Assembly (NCBI GenBank): GCA_964345135.1 | Contig: CAYFQI010000001.1 | Span: forward strand, 6,474-70,473 | Reading direction: 5' to 3' | Length of the DNA: 64,000 bases | Source: CAYMKE01 sp964345135 | GTDB lineage: Bacteria > Bacteroidota > Bacteroidia > Bacteroidales > JBBRXJ01 | Part shown: in pieces, positions 10,201 through 20,300 of the stretch | Position numbering within the stretch: the first letter of the stretch is position 1 | Layout: every line of letters starts with the position of its first letter | Translations under genes and position numbers: made by a program | The notes under the pieces: model-generated | The model's database searches: none | Seen by the model: the letters and a program-made list of their open reading frames with translations, nothing else | What the model was told of the DNA's origin: nothing

Positions 10201-13200
10201 TCGCTGGCCCTTTCTATTCGTTTGGTATTGTATTGTGTTTCCTTCAGGGTTTTCAATCCCCGTTCGGTTTCAATCATCCTGCGTACCAGTTTTCCTTCTG
10301 CATTGTACTGGTAGAATACGCCAAAGTGCTGGTCATCAAACTGTGTAATCAGCCTGTAGTTATTTACATCATATACATAACAGGTCGCGGAGGCATCATA
10401 AGGCTGGAACCTGAGGTCATCAATGAACACCTTTTCTCCTTGTGCAATGTTATATTCCAATCCAATGGTAATGTTATCATTGAGCATGGCCATGTTTTCC
10501 CAATCTTTAATATACGCCCGGTATAATGTCCATTTACCTGTAGATGCAATTTTTTCAAACGGTGCTGTCACATTGTTGTTAATGACCACCTGGAATCCGG
10601 CCTCGCTATTTTCCATGGAATAACCCCGTGCATCTTCATTGCACAACCATACTTTGACCATGGCTCCTTCGTCCATGAGATGCTGATTCATTTTCAGGCC
10701 ATGTGAAGAGGCCACCAGGTTTGTTCCCATGTATTGATTCATGTCCAGGCATTTGTTCCCGGAGTGGGCATTTGCTTTTGTTACAGCATTCGTGTTGTTT
10801 TCAAAATCGTCAAAATAAATGGATGAATAGGCTGCATTTTTGGCCGTAATCACCGGGAAATATCCCTGGTAACCATAGCGCGCGGCACTATAAATGTTTA
10901 ATACATCATATTCTTCCAAGGGATTCCCCTGGGGTGAATATTTGGTGATGGTAGCTGTTTTAAGCCATTCAGGATCGGGTGTTGCCTGCCAGTCAAACAT
11001 CGTGAAATCTTCAATAATACCACCATTATAAATCCTGTTTTCAGGGTTATTGGCAGAGGTAACATTGCCGGCATTAAAAATATAGGTTGCCTGGGGCCTC
11101 CATACTTCATTTAATGTAGCTTGTTGATCGAGATCAACCCCGTATTCATGAAGAATTGATACATTGTCTCCTGTAAACCAGTTATTCCTATATGTCGTTG
11201 CACTGGCAGAGATCACTGCATTGGTGGAAATGGCATCAGCATTCCACTCGCTATTGGCGCTATGAATGATGCTGTCGAACCAATGCCCCTTTCCATACGT
11301 GGTGAATGACATGGCTTGTTCGCTTAACCGGTTGGCATACGACATGTTTTCGGATTTTGGCCCCAGCTCCGGGTATATCATATCTGCCGGGATGGTAACA
11401 TTGTTAATACTTCCATCATGTTTGTCATCTCCTCTATTGCTTTTGACAAGGGTTACATCGTGGTAGCTGTCAAATGTTTTGGTAACAATGGGTTTTCCGT
11501 TTGCCGGGTTGAATGCAACATGTTCCGTGCTTGTTATGCCGCCATCAACGAAGTTGGTTATTTTTTTGGTGACCGCGGGGTAGCTGACTACCTTGGAGGT
11601 GATGTGTGAACTGATGCTCTTATCCTGGAATACAAATGATGGTGCAGCCCCAATGGTAATCGTGGGTACCACGGTACTAAACAAAATATTGATATCGAGT
11701 TCAAGTTCAATATCCAATAGCCTGTCTGTTACGGCCCGCATTTCCATGGTCACCTTTTCTTCTTTACCGGGGTTTTCTTTGGTGATGGAGAATTGTTTAC
11801 TGGTATCATCGTACCTAAGCAAGGGCATCTGTTCGTTTTCAAAGTCAAAATAATCATACAATGTATAAGAGACCAGTTTGTCTTCATTGTTTCCACGTGC
11901 ATATACGCCGGAATAGTTGGATGTTTTATGTGGTTTGCCATGCATATTCCTGTTTACAAACCGGAATCCTTGTGTTAACCAGTATTTTTCCAATAACAGG
12001 TTGAAAAACGAGGTATATATCGGCACTTTCACTTTCACATCACTAATCCCTGTCGTTTTCACAACGAGTGGATACTTTTTGACTGTATTGAATTCATATA
12101 CTGTATGGCCGGTATTGCTTTTGCCTGTATGAATATTTTGCTGGATGACTCTGGAGTACCCGATGGAAGGCCCGGGTAAAACGCTTTCGCCCAATGGCCC
12201 CTGCATTTTTTTCTTGTCTTCCCCGGATATGATCCGTCCAATAAATTTTTGTGATTTTCTTTGGAGTAATTGAACCAATGCATTTTCTTCATGCCCTGCT
12301 CCCGGTTCATTCGTGGCCACTCCACTGCTTAACCCGTTTTCAAGTTCATAAATATATTCACTGCCATAGAGTTTTGCTTTGCCGTCATGCATGCCATCAT
12401 CATACATCAGCAATCGTTTCACCCTGATGCCGCCGCCTTTTTTGGATTTCAACACGGGAATACGAAGGTATGAAAACGGGTAGTTGATGTCTTTGCACAC
12501 GTCATTTTTCTTTGGTGCACCATCAAACAGATGTTTGGATACTTCCAGGATACTTTCTGCAGCTAAAGAACCTGCATGAAGATTTCCAATTCCATAATCT
12601 TCCTGTTCTATCATATCTTCATAATCTGCCTGAATATCATTTTCCAGTTTATTTTTTTTAGAGTAATCGCAGTCACAGTTATTGCCCTTTAACATGCCAT
12701 CTATATTATTTGATACATATTCATAACATAATCGTTTGGGGGTGTTTTCGCGATTGACACCGGAATAGAAATTACTGTACACCTCTTCCATGGCGCGTCC
12801 GTCTCCAAGCCTCAGGTAAATTGAATTTTCGGCTTCATCATACCCTACCTCATTCACCGAGGTAAACCCGGAGATATATTCGGATTCGCAATGGTTAAAG
12901 CCTGCAGTCCGGTTGCCCATCAATGAATATAAAAACTTAAAATAAATATGGTGAGGAGGCAGTTCTCCTTTGTCTGCAAGAAAATATTCTTCCAGGACAT
13001 CGACATAATCTTTTATATCATCTGTTTCAGTGATCCCGATGCTGTTGAGGTCAAGATAAAATTTATTGTCGTCTGGTTTATAACTGTCAGATGAGATGTC
13101 CTGCATGAGGGGCGCCATAACCAGAGCTTTTTTATCCTGTACATAGGCATAGTCTTTTTGCTCGTATTGAATATGAATTTCACCTCCTGATGGAAGTGTT

Positions 13201-16145
13201 ATTTTCTTGAGGTTCCAGGCAGCTGCATCAAACACGGGTTGTTCACCCTGGTATACCCAGGGGATATGATTTTCATGACGGGTATCTCCATTGGCCTGGT
13301 AATTCCCCCACATATCCAATGCATACGGGGTATAAGGAGGGTTCTGATTAACATCACCAACAGGCGGGCTTGTTTCATCTGTACCATTAAACGATGTTAA
13401 AAATTCATTGATCCCGGGGTATTTACTCGCGATATTGTTGGAGTAATTAGAAGGATATCTATAGTCAAACTGGTAAGGAGCTATTTTCCCGCGTACAATG
13501 CCTTCATTTTCAAACCACACTTTTTTTAAGGTGAGTTTCCCGGCACCATTTTCGGCATTGGGCAGGCCGGCACATAATGAATTTGTATATTCAAAATGGA
13601 CGGTTTGTAAAGGTTTGGAGAAGTCTTTTTTGGAATAGACTACTATTTTTTCCAGTTTTTCCAATGATTGTCCGGCATTTTTTAAATTATTATTTTTAGC
13701 AGCCGGATCGATTATATTGCCACTCCGATCTGTTGTATATTGAACAGCGCCATACGAATCTTTCCTTGGCTCGCCTGAACCGACTAAGTTGTTTTTTTCT
13801 TCTCCTGTGAATTCACTGTAATGTGAGGGGATTGATTTGTTTGTCACGAAAAAAGCCACATGCGATTTTGTTTCAATGGTTTTCAGGTAATACACTTGTT
13901 TCTCTCCTGTCATCACTGTTCCCATGTCATCGGTTTTATCTGCCAGGTTTCCTTCATTATAATTCATGCCATAATAAGGGGTCCTGTAGCGATACCATTC
14001 TCCCGGATTTGTTTCTGTTGACTCCCATTGCCTGTAATGGAACTGGGTCCACCCGCCAATGTCATGTTCATCCGGCCCATCATCCCCAACATCTATGTAA
14101 TCATGGGTTACGATTTGAGTTAAAAGGTAATTCATGGCATATGGGTTGTCGCGTTTTTCGCCCGTTACTATTGTATTGTCTAATATATCAGTGTCTGCAT
14201 ATAATCTCTGACGTAAGATATAATTGTTATCAATGGTGGGTGACAAGCTGTTGTCCATTCCGATAGAAACATTGGTTTCATTCCTGGTAAAAACAGGCAG
14301 GCCATACACATAATTCATCCCGTTTTCACTGGTTATGGAAAATTCGCCGATTAAGTCATCGTATTTGTCAGAAAGACTGTTCCACGTGGTATTCTTTTTG
14401 TTAAATCGAATACCTAAATCTATTTTAATATCATTTATTAAATTGAAATCAATATACGAAGAACGTTGGGTTGAATACCCGGTAAGTTCGTTTAATCCAA
14501 CTGTTGCCTCATTTGGAGACAACCATAGATCTGTATTAAATCCTGCTTGTGCAGCTTCATTACCATTGGAATATTCAACATTACCGCCCATATCATTGGT
14601 AAAGCGGAAAAACCCTTTTGATTTTAAAGAATTGTCCTGCTCAAACTGGGATACGTTTGATAAAGGACTAACACTAATGGGGTTATACCAATCTCTTAAT
14701 TTCGTGGTTTGATTTCCGAATCCGAAATCAAACCCGACCTGGAAGGTTCCCCCAACACCCAGCTCAAGGCCACCCTTGGTAATGACCTGCTTGCTGAATT
14801 CAAAATTCGGGTAATAATGCCCCTGTTTTTTATAATGGTATGAAAATCCACCCATCATTTGTTCTCCTGTTACAACAAAATTGTCTGGTGCAGAAAAAGG
14901 GATGCTTAAATATTTGTCATTGCGTTGGTACCCTGTCTGCCGTTCTACCATGTAATCGGAAATTACATCATCGTGATAATCGCTGTTATCTATTGGTTTA
15001 AAATCCTGATGCTCTTCATTATCCGGATTGTAGAGAAATCCATATGCTTCCAGGTTCATTTTTGCTTTATTTACCTGGATGTTGTAATTTCCAGTAAACC
15101 CTGCTTCTATTCCAATCGGCGCGAAAACATTGGCTTGCACTGAAATGCTACGGTCCAATACTTTGCCCCTGTATGTTCCGACAGTAAATGGCATGCCTCT
15201 GCATATATATGTTTCGACCGAGTAATAACTCGGGGCATTCATGGACATATAGCCTTTAACAGCTTTTGCATCACTTATTAAACCTCTTAATTTTTTTCTT
15301 GTTGTCTTTTTTTTCTGATCATCCATTTCATGGGCTTTCTTCTGTTCATTTTGGTCGTTATCGTTTTTTTCAGCGACTAATTTTCCAAGAATAGACAATA
15401 CATCCACACTTGGTTTTAGGCTGGATATTCCACCTGATCCGCCCTGCATGTTAAGACCTCCATACCCTTTCACGTCAATGCCAAAGCCATACGTTTTAAA
15501 AAACCCTTTGTAATTATTGAAGCGTACGGATTTGCTGAGTTTCAACGCCCCCAATGATTTCCCTCTATCTGAAAGTCTGTCAAAATTTTTTTCTCCCATA
15601 TAGGATTTATCATCGCTTTTATATTTATTGTCATTACTATTTTTTTGAGCTTTTTTATATATTTCAGACTGTGTCATTTTGTTTTTGCCCGCGCCTTTAT
15701 CTTTTGAAAATAACTCGAGTTTCCCATCTACTTTGGCAGAGACAGACCAGTTGGGTTTTGTTTTGTTGTATTTTGTCACATCAGAAGCATTGTAATCATC
15801 AGGGTATCCTGCTTTGCTGCGATTGATGGCCCCGGGGTTTAATGTCCACCCGTACCCAACCCAGGAAGCTTCTTCTTCCGGAGACACACCACTATGATAG
15901 GATAATGAAAGGGCGTATCCTCCTCCATCGGGGCCGGGTATGTTGACTACCGGGAGGTTGTAGGTAAAGTCGCCGGAAAAAATATCGACCATATCGGTCG
16001 TGGCAACAGGCTCAAATGAGCTGAATTCAGGGGAGTTAGGCCCGGATGTCAATGCAAGGGCTACGGTTGGGGAAACCACCGTGTTTAAAATACTCAATGC
16101 CGTAATGATGGCAAAAATTTTAATTATTTGTTTCTTTTTAATCAT
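10197..16145 (-). CDS. Giant secreted SpvB/RHS-like protein
   Basis: About 1982 residues. The ATG at 16145 is chosen because it overlaps the preceding stop as ATGA. A TTG 9 nt upstream is in frame but less likely. The signal peptide ends near TVALA. Residues about 43-125 match the N-terminal module of SpvB/RHS/Tc-toxin-like proteins in Bacteroidota: VDIFSGDFTYNLPVVNIPGP, then LSYHSGVSPEEEASWVGYGW and LNPGAINR. A long all-beta body follows, then a jelly-roll-like carbohydrate-binding segment (HSGNKCLDM...VFIDDLRFQPYD). The end is YD-repeat-like (FYQYNAEGKLVRRMIETERG then LKTLKETQYNTKR), as is typical where such proteins stop. No toxin domain and no type IX sorting domain are visible. The likely product is a large hollow or fibrous secreted protein, and its partner is probably the RHS-like product at 4756-9435. 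Confidence 0.88.
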   Translation of the reverse strand: MIKKKQIIKIFAIITALSILNTVVSPTVALALTSGPNSPEFSSFEPVATTDMVDIFSGDFTYNLPVVNIPGPDGGGYALSLSYHSGVSPEEEASWVGYGWTLNPGAINRSKAGYPDDYNASDVTKYNKTKPNWSVSAKVDGKLELFSKDKGAGKNKMTQSEIYKKAQKNSNDNKYKSDDKSYMGEKNFDRLSDRGKSLGALKLSKSVRFNNYKGFFKTYGFGIDVKGYGGLNMQGGSGGISSLKPSVDVLSILGKLVAEKNDNDQNEQKKAHEMDDQKKKTTRKKLRGLISDAKAVKGYMSMNAPSYYSVETYICRGMPFTVGTYRGKVLDRSISVQANVFAPIGIEAGFTGNYNIQVNKAKMNLEAYGFLYNPDNEEHQDFKPIDNSDYHDDVISDYMVERQTGYQRNDKYLSIPFSAPDNFVVTGEQMMGGFSYHYKKQGHYYPNFEFSKQVITKGGLELGVGGTFQVGFDFGFGNQTTKLRDWYNPISVSPLSNVSQFEQDNSLKSKGFFRFTNDMGGNVEYSNGNEAAQAGFNTDLWLSPNEATVGLNELTGYSTQRSSYIDFNLINDIKIDLGIRFNKKNTTWNSLSDKYDDLIGEFSITSENGMNYVYGLPVFTRNETNVSIGMDNSLSPTIDNNYILRQRLYADTDILDNTIVTGEKRDNPYAMNYLLTQIVTHDYIDVGDDGPDEHDIGGWTQFHYRQWESTETNPGEWYRYRTPYYGMNYNEGNLADKTDDMGTVMTGEKQVYYLKTIETKSHVAFFVTNKSIPSHYSEFTGEEKNNLVGSGEPRKDSYGAVQYTTDRSGNIIDPAAKNNNLKNAGQSLEKLEKIVVYSKKDFSKPLQTVHFEYTNSLCAGLPNAENGAGKLTLKKVWFENEGIVRGKIAPYQFDYRYPSNYSNNIASKYPGINEFLTSFNGTDETSPPVGDVNQNPPYTPYALDMWGNYQANGDTRHENHIPWVYQGEQPVFDAAAWNLKKITLPSGGEIHIQYEQKDYAYVQDKKALVMAPLMQDISSDSYKPDDNKFYLDLNSIGITETDDIKDYVDVLEEYFLADKGELPPHHIYFKFLYSLMGNRTAGFNHCESEYISGFTSVNEVGYDEAENSIYLRLGDGRAMEEVYSNFYSGVNRENTPKRLCYEYVSNNIDGMLKGNNCDCDYSKKNKLENDIQADYEDMIEQEDYGIGNLHAGSLAAESILEVSKHLFDGAPKKNDVCKDINYPFSYLRIPVLKSKKGGGIRVKRLLMYDDGMHDGKAKLYGSEYIYELENGLSSGVATNEPGAGHEENALVQLLQRKSQKFIGRIISGEDKKKMQGPLGESVLPGPSIGYSRVIQQNIHTGKSNTGHTVYEFNTVKKYPLVVKTTGISDVKVKVPIYTSFFNLLLEKYWLTQGFRFVNRNMHGKPHKTSNYSGVYARGNNEDKLVSYTLYDYFDFENEQMPLLRYDDTSKQFSITKENPGKEEKVTMEMRAVTDRLLDIELELDINILFSTVVPTITIGAAPSFVFQDKSISSHITSKVVSYPAVTKKITNFVDGGITSTEHVAFNPANGKPIVTKTFDSYHDVTLVKSNRGDDKHDGSINNVTIPADMIYPELGPKSENMSYANRLSEQAMSFTTYGKGHWFDSIIHSANSEWNADAISTNAVISASATTYRNNWFTGDNVSILHEYGVDLDQQATLNEVWRPQATYIFNAGNVTSANNPENRIYNGGIIEDFTMFDWQATPDPEWLKTATITKYSPQGNPLEEYDVLNIYSAARYGYQGYFPVITAKNAAYSSIYFDDFENNTNAVTKANAHSGNKCLDMNQYMGTNLVASSHGLKMNQHLMDEGAMVKVWLCNEDARGYSMENSEAGFQVVINNNVTAPFEKIASTGKWTLYRAYIKDWENMAMLNDNITIGLEYNIAQGEKVFIDDLRFQPYDASATCYVYDVNNYRLITQFDDQHFGVFYQYNAEGKLVRRMIETERGLKTLKETQYNTKRIERASE

Positions 16146-16777
16146 AATTTCCAAAACTTTATAGCCGGTATGTTATCAATTTCTTTTTTATTAAATACAA
16201 AATGATTGATGCCTGTTGAAAATATCTCATCATCAAATTTTAGTGTTAGCTTATCTGCCTCCATCAATTCGTTCTTTTTGTTCTCCGGTGAAAACACGAC
16301 AATGATATTTCTTGATGTACTCATGCCATAGGTGTTTTCCAGGTTCGTGAGCGTGGGAGGATATTCTTTTTTTCCTGTCATCAAAGAAAGGTATTCGCCC
16401 ATGTAGAAGTTAAGCTGCCTGGCTCTTAGCTGAAACTCTTCTACTTCATGAATCTTATTGAACATGATGTCTTCATCTTTTTTCGCTGTGCCAATTTCAA
16501 GTATAAAGGTACGGGTGTACCGATAATATGCAAACAGGCTGTCTTTTTCCTGTTGAGAATATCCCGGATTCCTGCTGAGCTCCCTGTAAACCAATACTTC
16601 AGGCGGAAGGTATTTGGCCCGGATTTTAATATCACCGGTAATTCGTTCTTTCACCAGGCCGTTTTCAGGATCATTGATCCATTCATACATCTCCTGTTCC
16701 GAATGAAAATCTTTCGTGCATGACAAGCACATCATCATGCTGAACAAAAAAATGATTATGTTTTGTATGTTATTCAC
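16142..16777 (-). CDS. Lipoprotein of unknown function
   Basis: 211 residues. The N-terminus is a lipoprotein signal (hydrophobic segment then MMCLSC-TKDF, acylated cysteine at about residue 20), so the product is membrane-anchored on the periplasmic or outer face. A segment around residues 50-70 (DIKIRAKYLPPEVLVYREL) is the most distinctive part, but I cannot assign it to a named family. The start overlaps the stop of the OmpH-like gene by 8 nt, and its own stop overlaps the start of the SpvB/RHS-like gene as ATGA. It is therefore locked into the same translational chain. A role in anchoring or assembling the giant proteins is likely from context but not shown by the sequence. Confidence 0.82.
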   Translation of the reverse strand: MNNIQNIIIFLFSMMMCLSCTKDFHSEQEMYEWINDPENGLVKERITGDIKIRAKYLPPEVLVYRELSRNPGYSQQEKDSLFAYYRYTRTFILEIGTAKKDEDIMFNKIHEVEEFQLRARQLNFYMGEYLSLMTGKKEYPPTLTNLENTYGMSTSRNIIVVFSPENKKNELMEADKLTLKFDDEIFSTGINHFVFNKKEIDNIPAIKFWKL

Positions 16778-17303
16778 CTAAATAATATTTATTCAATCCT
16801 TCTAATACTTCATTTGTTAAATCCAATGGTGGTGTGCCATACACAACCGTGCCTTTGTCCATCGTGCCAAAGATCATGTCGTAGCCCTGTTCGTCTCCGT
16901 ATTGTTTCAGGTACGTATTGACCTGTTCCAATACTTCCATTGTCATTTCCACATCCAGGCCTTCTGCTTGTTTTTTTATTTTCTGGTTTAAAACATGCAT
17001 GTTTTGCCTGAGGCGTCTTATTTTTTCTTTTTTATCCCGTTTTTCTGTTTTGGAATACGCAGCAGAATCAAGAATATAGTTATTAATTTCGAGCCTAAGT
17101 TCATTGCTCAATGTATCCATGGCAGATTTCCATTCTGCCCGTTTTTGCTCATATTCTTTGCTTGCATCCTTCATGCCTGCATAATTTTCAAGCACTACTT
17201 CGGTTTTGATGTACCCGATTTTGGGGACAGAAAGTTTGACCCATGCAGTAAAACCAATGCATCCCAAAATCAACACGATATAAATTATTTCCCTGTATTT
17301 CAT
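16770..17303 (-). CDS. OmpH/Skp-like periplasmic chaperone
   Basis: 177 residues with an N-terminal membrane segment (about 6-24), either an uncleaved anchor or a signal. Then comes the OmpH/Skp opening pattern PKIGYIKTEVVLENYAGMKD and a long charged coiled coil (about 45-130; YEQKRAEWKSAM, EKRDKKEKIRRLRQNMHVLN). The ending is typical of the family: YGDEQGYDMIFGTMDKGTVV, then YGTPPLDLTNEVLEGLNKYY. Length and layout match Skp family members, which form trimeric cages that keep outer-membrane and secreted proteins unfolded in the periplasm. Usually this gene sits next to bamA. Here it lies between a 1915-residue and a ~1982-residue secreted protein, with an ATGA overlap upstream. A dedicated chaperone for these giants is the natural inference. 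Confidence 0.85.
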   Translation of the reverse strand: MKYREIIYIVLILGCIGFTAWVKLSVPKIGYIKTEVVLENYAGMKDASKEYEQKRAEWKSAMDTLSNELRLEINNYILDSAAYSKTEKRDKKEKIRRLRQNMHVLNQKIKKQAEGLDVEMTMEVLEQVNTYLKQYGDEQGYDMIFGTMDKGTVVYGTPPLDLTNEVLEGLNKYYLGE

Positions 17304-20300
17304 TCTTTTACAATAAATTGTCCTTTATAAATACTTGTTCCTGTTTCTGTTACAAATTGTATCTCAAATGTATAAATACCCGTTTCATCTATTTCAGATG
17401 TATTCCATTGCGGTATATTATTCATGATTTCACACACCTCTGTACTGTTTTTAAATACTTTAAGATAATTCACAGAATCATCCGGGAATACTGTTTCCTG
17501 ATCCGGGGTTGTTGTTTCATCGTTATCATCATAGGTTATAGAAAAACGTGGGTTACTTAGAGACAATACAAAAGGATCGCCATTGCTAAATGAGACTTTA
17601 ATATTGTTCTGGCAGGTAATCTCATTTTCAGGCTCTGCTTTGAATTTTAATATATCCCTATATACATCATATAAGTCTTTGTCAATAAGATGCTCTTCTT
17701 CTGTTCCATCCTCGCTTTCAACAATAAAATATACCTTGTAATACCCGGGTGGATCACTTAATGGAATAATATCTCCGTTTCCATCTGTGCAAAATTTGAT
17801 TTTCCCGTATTTCGTGGTTGCATCTTCATACACTTCAAGGTAATGGCATGCTTCCAGCATTTCGGGGGCCATGGGTTCGCCAAGTTTTGTGGAATTGTTC
17901 CCGGAGGTGTGGTATGGTTCACCCGGAACAGCTGTAGAGCCTGTCAGTGCATAGGTTACCCCTCCGGGGCCGGTAGGGCTCACCAGGCTGAGCGTGTTGA
18001 CTATAAAGGCTCCTTTAATGAATGCAAATGCCTGTTGGTTGAAATCTGCCCAGGGAGTTATGCTAATGATATCGGGAATGGTGGAGTCGCCTTCCAAAGC
18101 ATACACGGGCCTGGTTTTTTTCCATATAGGTGCGATGTCTGAGCCATAGTCAAAGACTTTGATCGAGTCTTCTGGTTCATTATCCCAATGGCCTACACTC
18201 TGCCAGGTATTGTCCTGTTGTCTGTTGAAATAAAAATCGAGTTGAACAGAATCTTTTGTTATTTCGGATGCTGTTCCGTCATCCCTCCTGATCATGTGGA
18301 AATATTCCGGATTCACTGATTTGACGGTGGGTTCCCTGACTGATCTGTTAAATCCAAAATAATTCGGGTCTTTAGAAATCATGCTCACGTAATAGGTATG
18401 TGGATCCAATGGAGCGCTGGCAGCTTTGTTTTCAAGTTGTGTAACCGTCACCGGCCTGTAACGATACAATTCTCCTACAGGAAATTCATAAGGTGTATCG
18501 GGAGTCAGGTTCAGGTCTCTTGCAAGGAATCCACCGGTATCGCTTGTACTGACAAATCCTTCTATTCGTTTGATGGATGTGTTGTCATCATTCAACACAT
18601 GCAGGATATTGGTATTGGTTTCTACCCTGTTGACATTGAGGTCCAATATGCCGTCTACTTTTACATTTTTAAACATTTCTTTGGTGTCGGTTCCGGCAGT
18701 GATCAACTCATGAAATGTTGTTTCTTCATCGCCCCTGAAGCGCTGATAATTTCCAATCATGATTACTTTTCCTTCTGAAAGTGCGAATGCCTCATTGTCA
18801 ACATTATTTGTCCAGTCCCTGGTCAGCCTGATTTCTCCTTTATTAAAAAAGGCTCCCTTCTTCTCTGTTTCCCGCCCGTATTCATTTAAAATATTTCCCT
18901 GCACGGTTAAATAGGTGTTTTCTCCAATATTGATTTCTGTTCCAAAATTATTAAATGTTAACCCAATAGGATCGCCTGCACCCGGGCATTTTGAGGCAAT
19001 AATAAATGCTTCATAATCCACGGCTTTGATTTCACTGGTAAACATGCCGCCGGTTTCCCTGCTTCCATGGTATATCTGTTGGCCAAGAGATTCCCATTTC
19101 AGTCCCTGCACATCCCAGCTGGCAACTTCCATTTCAGAAAGGTCTACCGGGATATCGCAACTATGCCTGTTCCACGACAAGCCGATATTAACCAATATAC
19201 CATCTGCCACATTTTTCCTTAATGTCCAGTATTCACATTCGCTCACATGCTCAACGGGGGCTTGTGGCGTACCATACGATTGCTCATCGGCAATAAACTC
19301 TGCTGTATATTCAATGGATTCATTGATAGTTGATGCTTTGGAAATACTAATGGGTTTATAAAACCTGTCTTTACCTACAGGAAATACAAAGTCGTGATTC
19401 CCGATCTTAGTGACAGGCCCGTTCACATAACTGCTGTCAGATGCCCCGGAAACCTCAGTATCCAACTTAATGGTAAGTATGCTGTTGTCATCATTATACA
19501 CGATACCATTTTCAAACATGATATAGTCTTCATTATTGGTTCCGATTGAAAGCGGAACAGTCAGGTATACATTGGAATGGCTGAATGTATGTACTTTTGA
19601 TATTTCAAGTTTCCTGATAATATTGGCTCCATCTGTATTGGTTCCCCCGATATGTTGATCCGGTTCGCCAGATAACCTGACAATCCCACCATTGATTCCA
19701 AAGATGATGTCTGAATTGATTTCTATATTGCCATTGTATTCATCAGTATGATAAGCAGAGGGGTATAGGTTGCCTGATCCTGTATTTTCAAATGATGCAA
19801 AGTCATTGTATATATCCGGCTGTCCTGTATTGGCAGCAGCAAGCGACCATTGGGCATTGCCGGTATTGATGAATGATACGGGGCCGTTGTAGGTATTGCC
19901 CCCGGCACACAATACATCATTATCCCCGGTTTGTTGAAGTACTGTTACACCATTGAATACAGAGCCATTTAAAACGATTTCGGATGCATTGGATACCAAC
20001 AACCCGCTGTTGAATTCTGTTCCGGCAAAAAATACAGAGCTATTTCCCGTGGCATCATCGGGCTGTATGACTTTCATCGCGTTGGCGGTATCCCGCCCTG
20101 ACGATTCAACAGTGCCACCCGTGAATGTAGCATCCTTGGTTACGATAAGTGAGTAAGTGCTGAGGTCTAATTCTCCGGAAAGCATGCAAATATTGGCAAT
20201 GGTAATATCTTCCGGGAGTACGGGAACAGGTTTTGTAGTTTCATCAAAAGCAATGAGCACATTATCATCTAGGCTTGTCCCTGGGTATGTATCATTGGCA

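Noticed and set aside
4756..16145. Polymorphic RHS toxin with immunity gene
   Set aside because: No RHS core, no C-terminal toxin domain and no small cytosolic immunity-like gene nearby.
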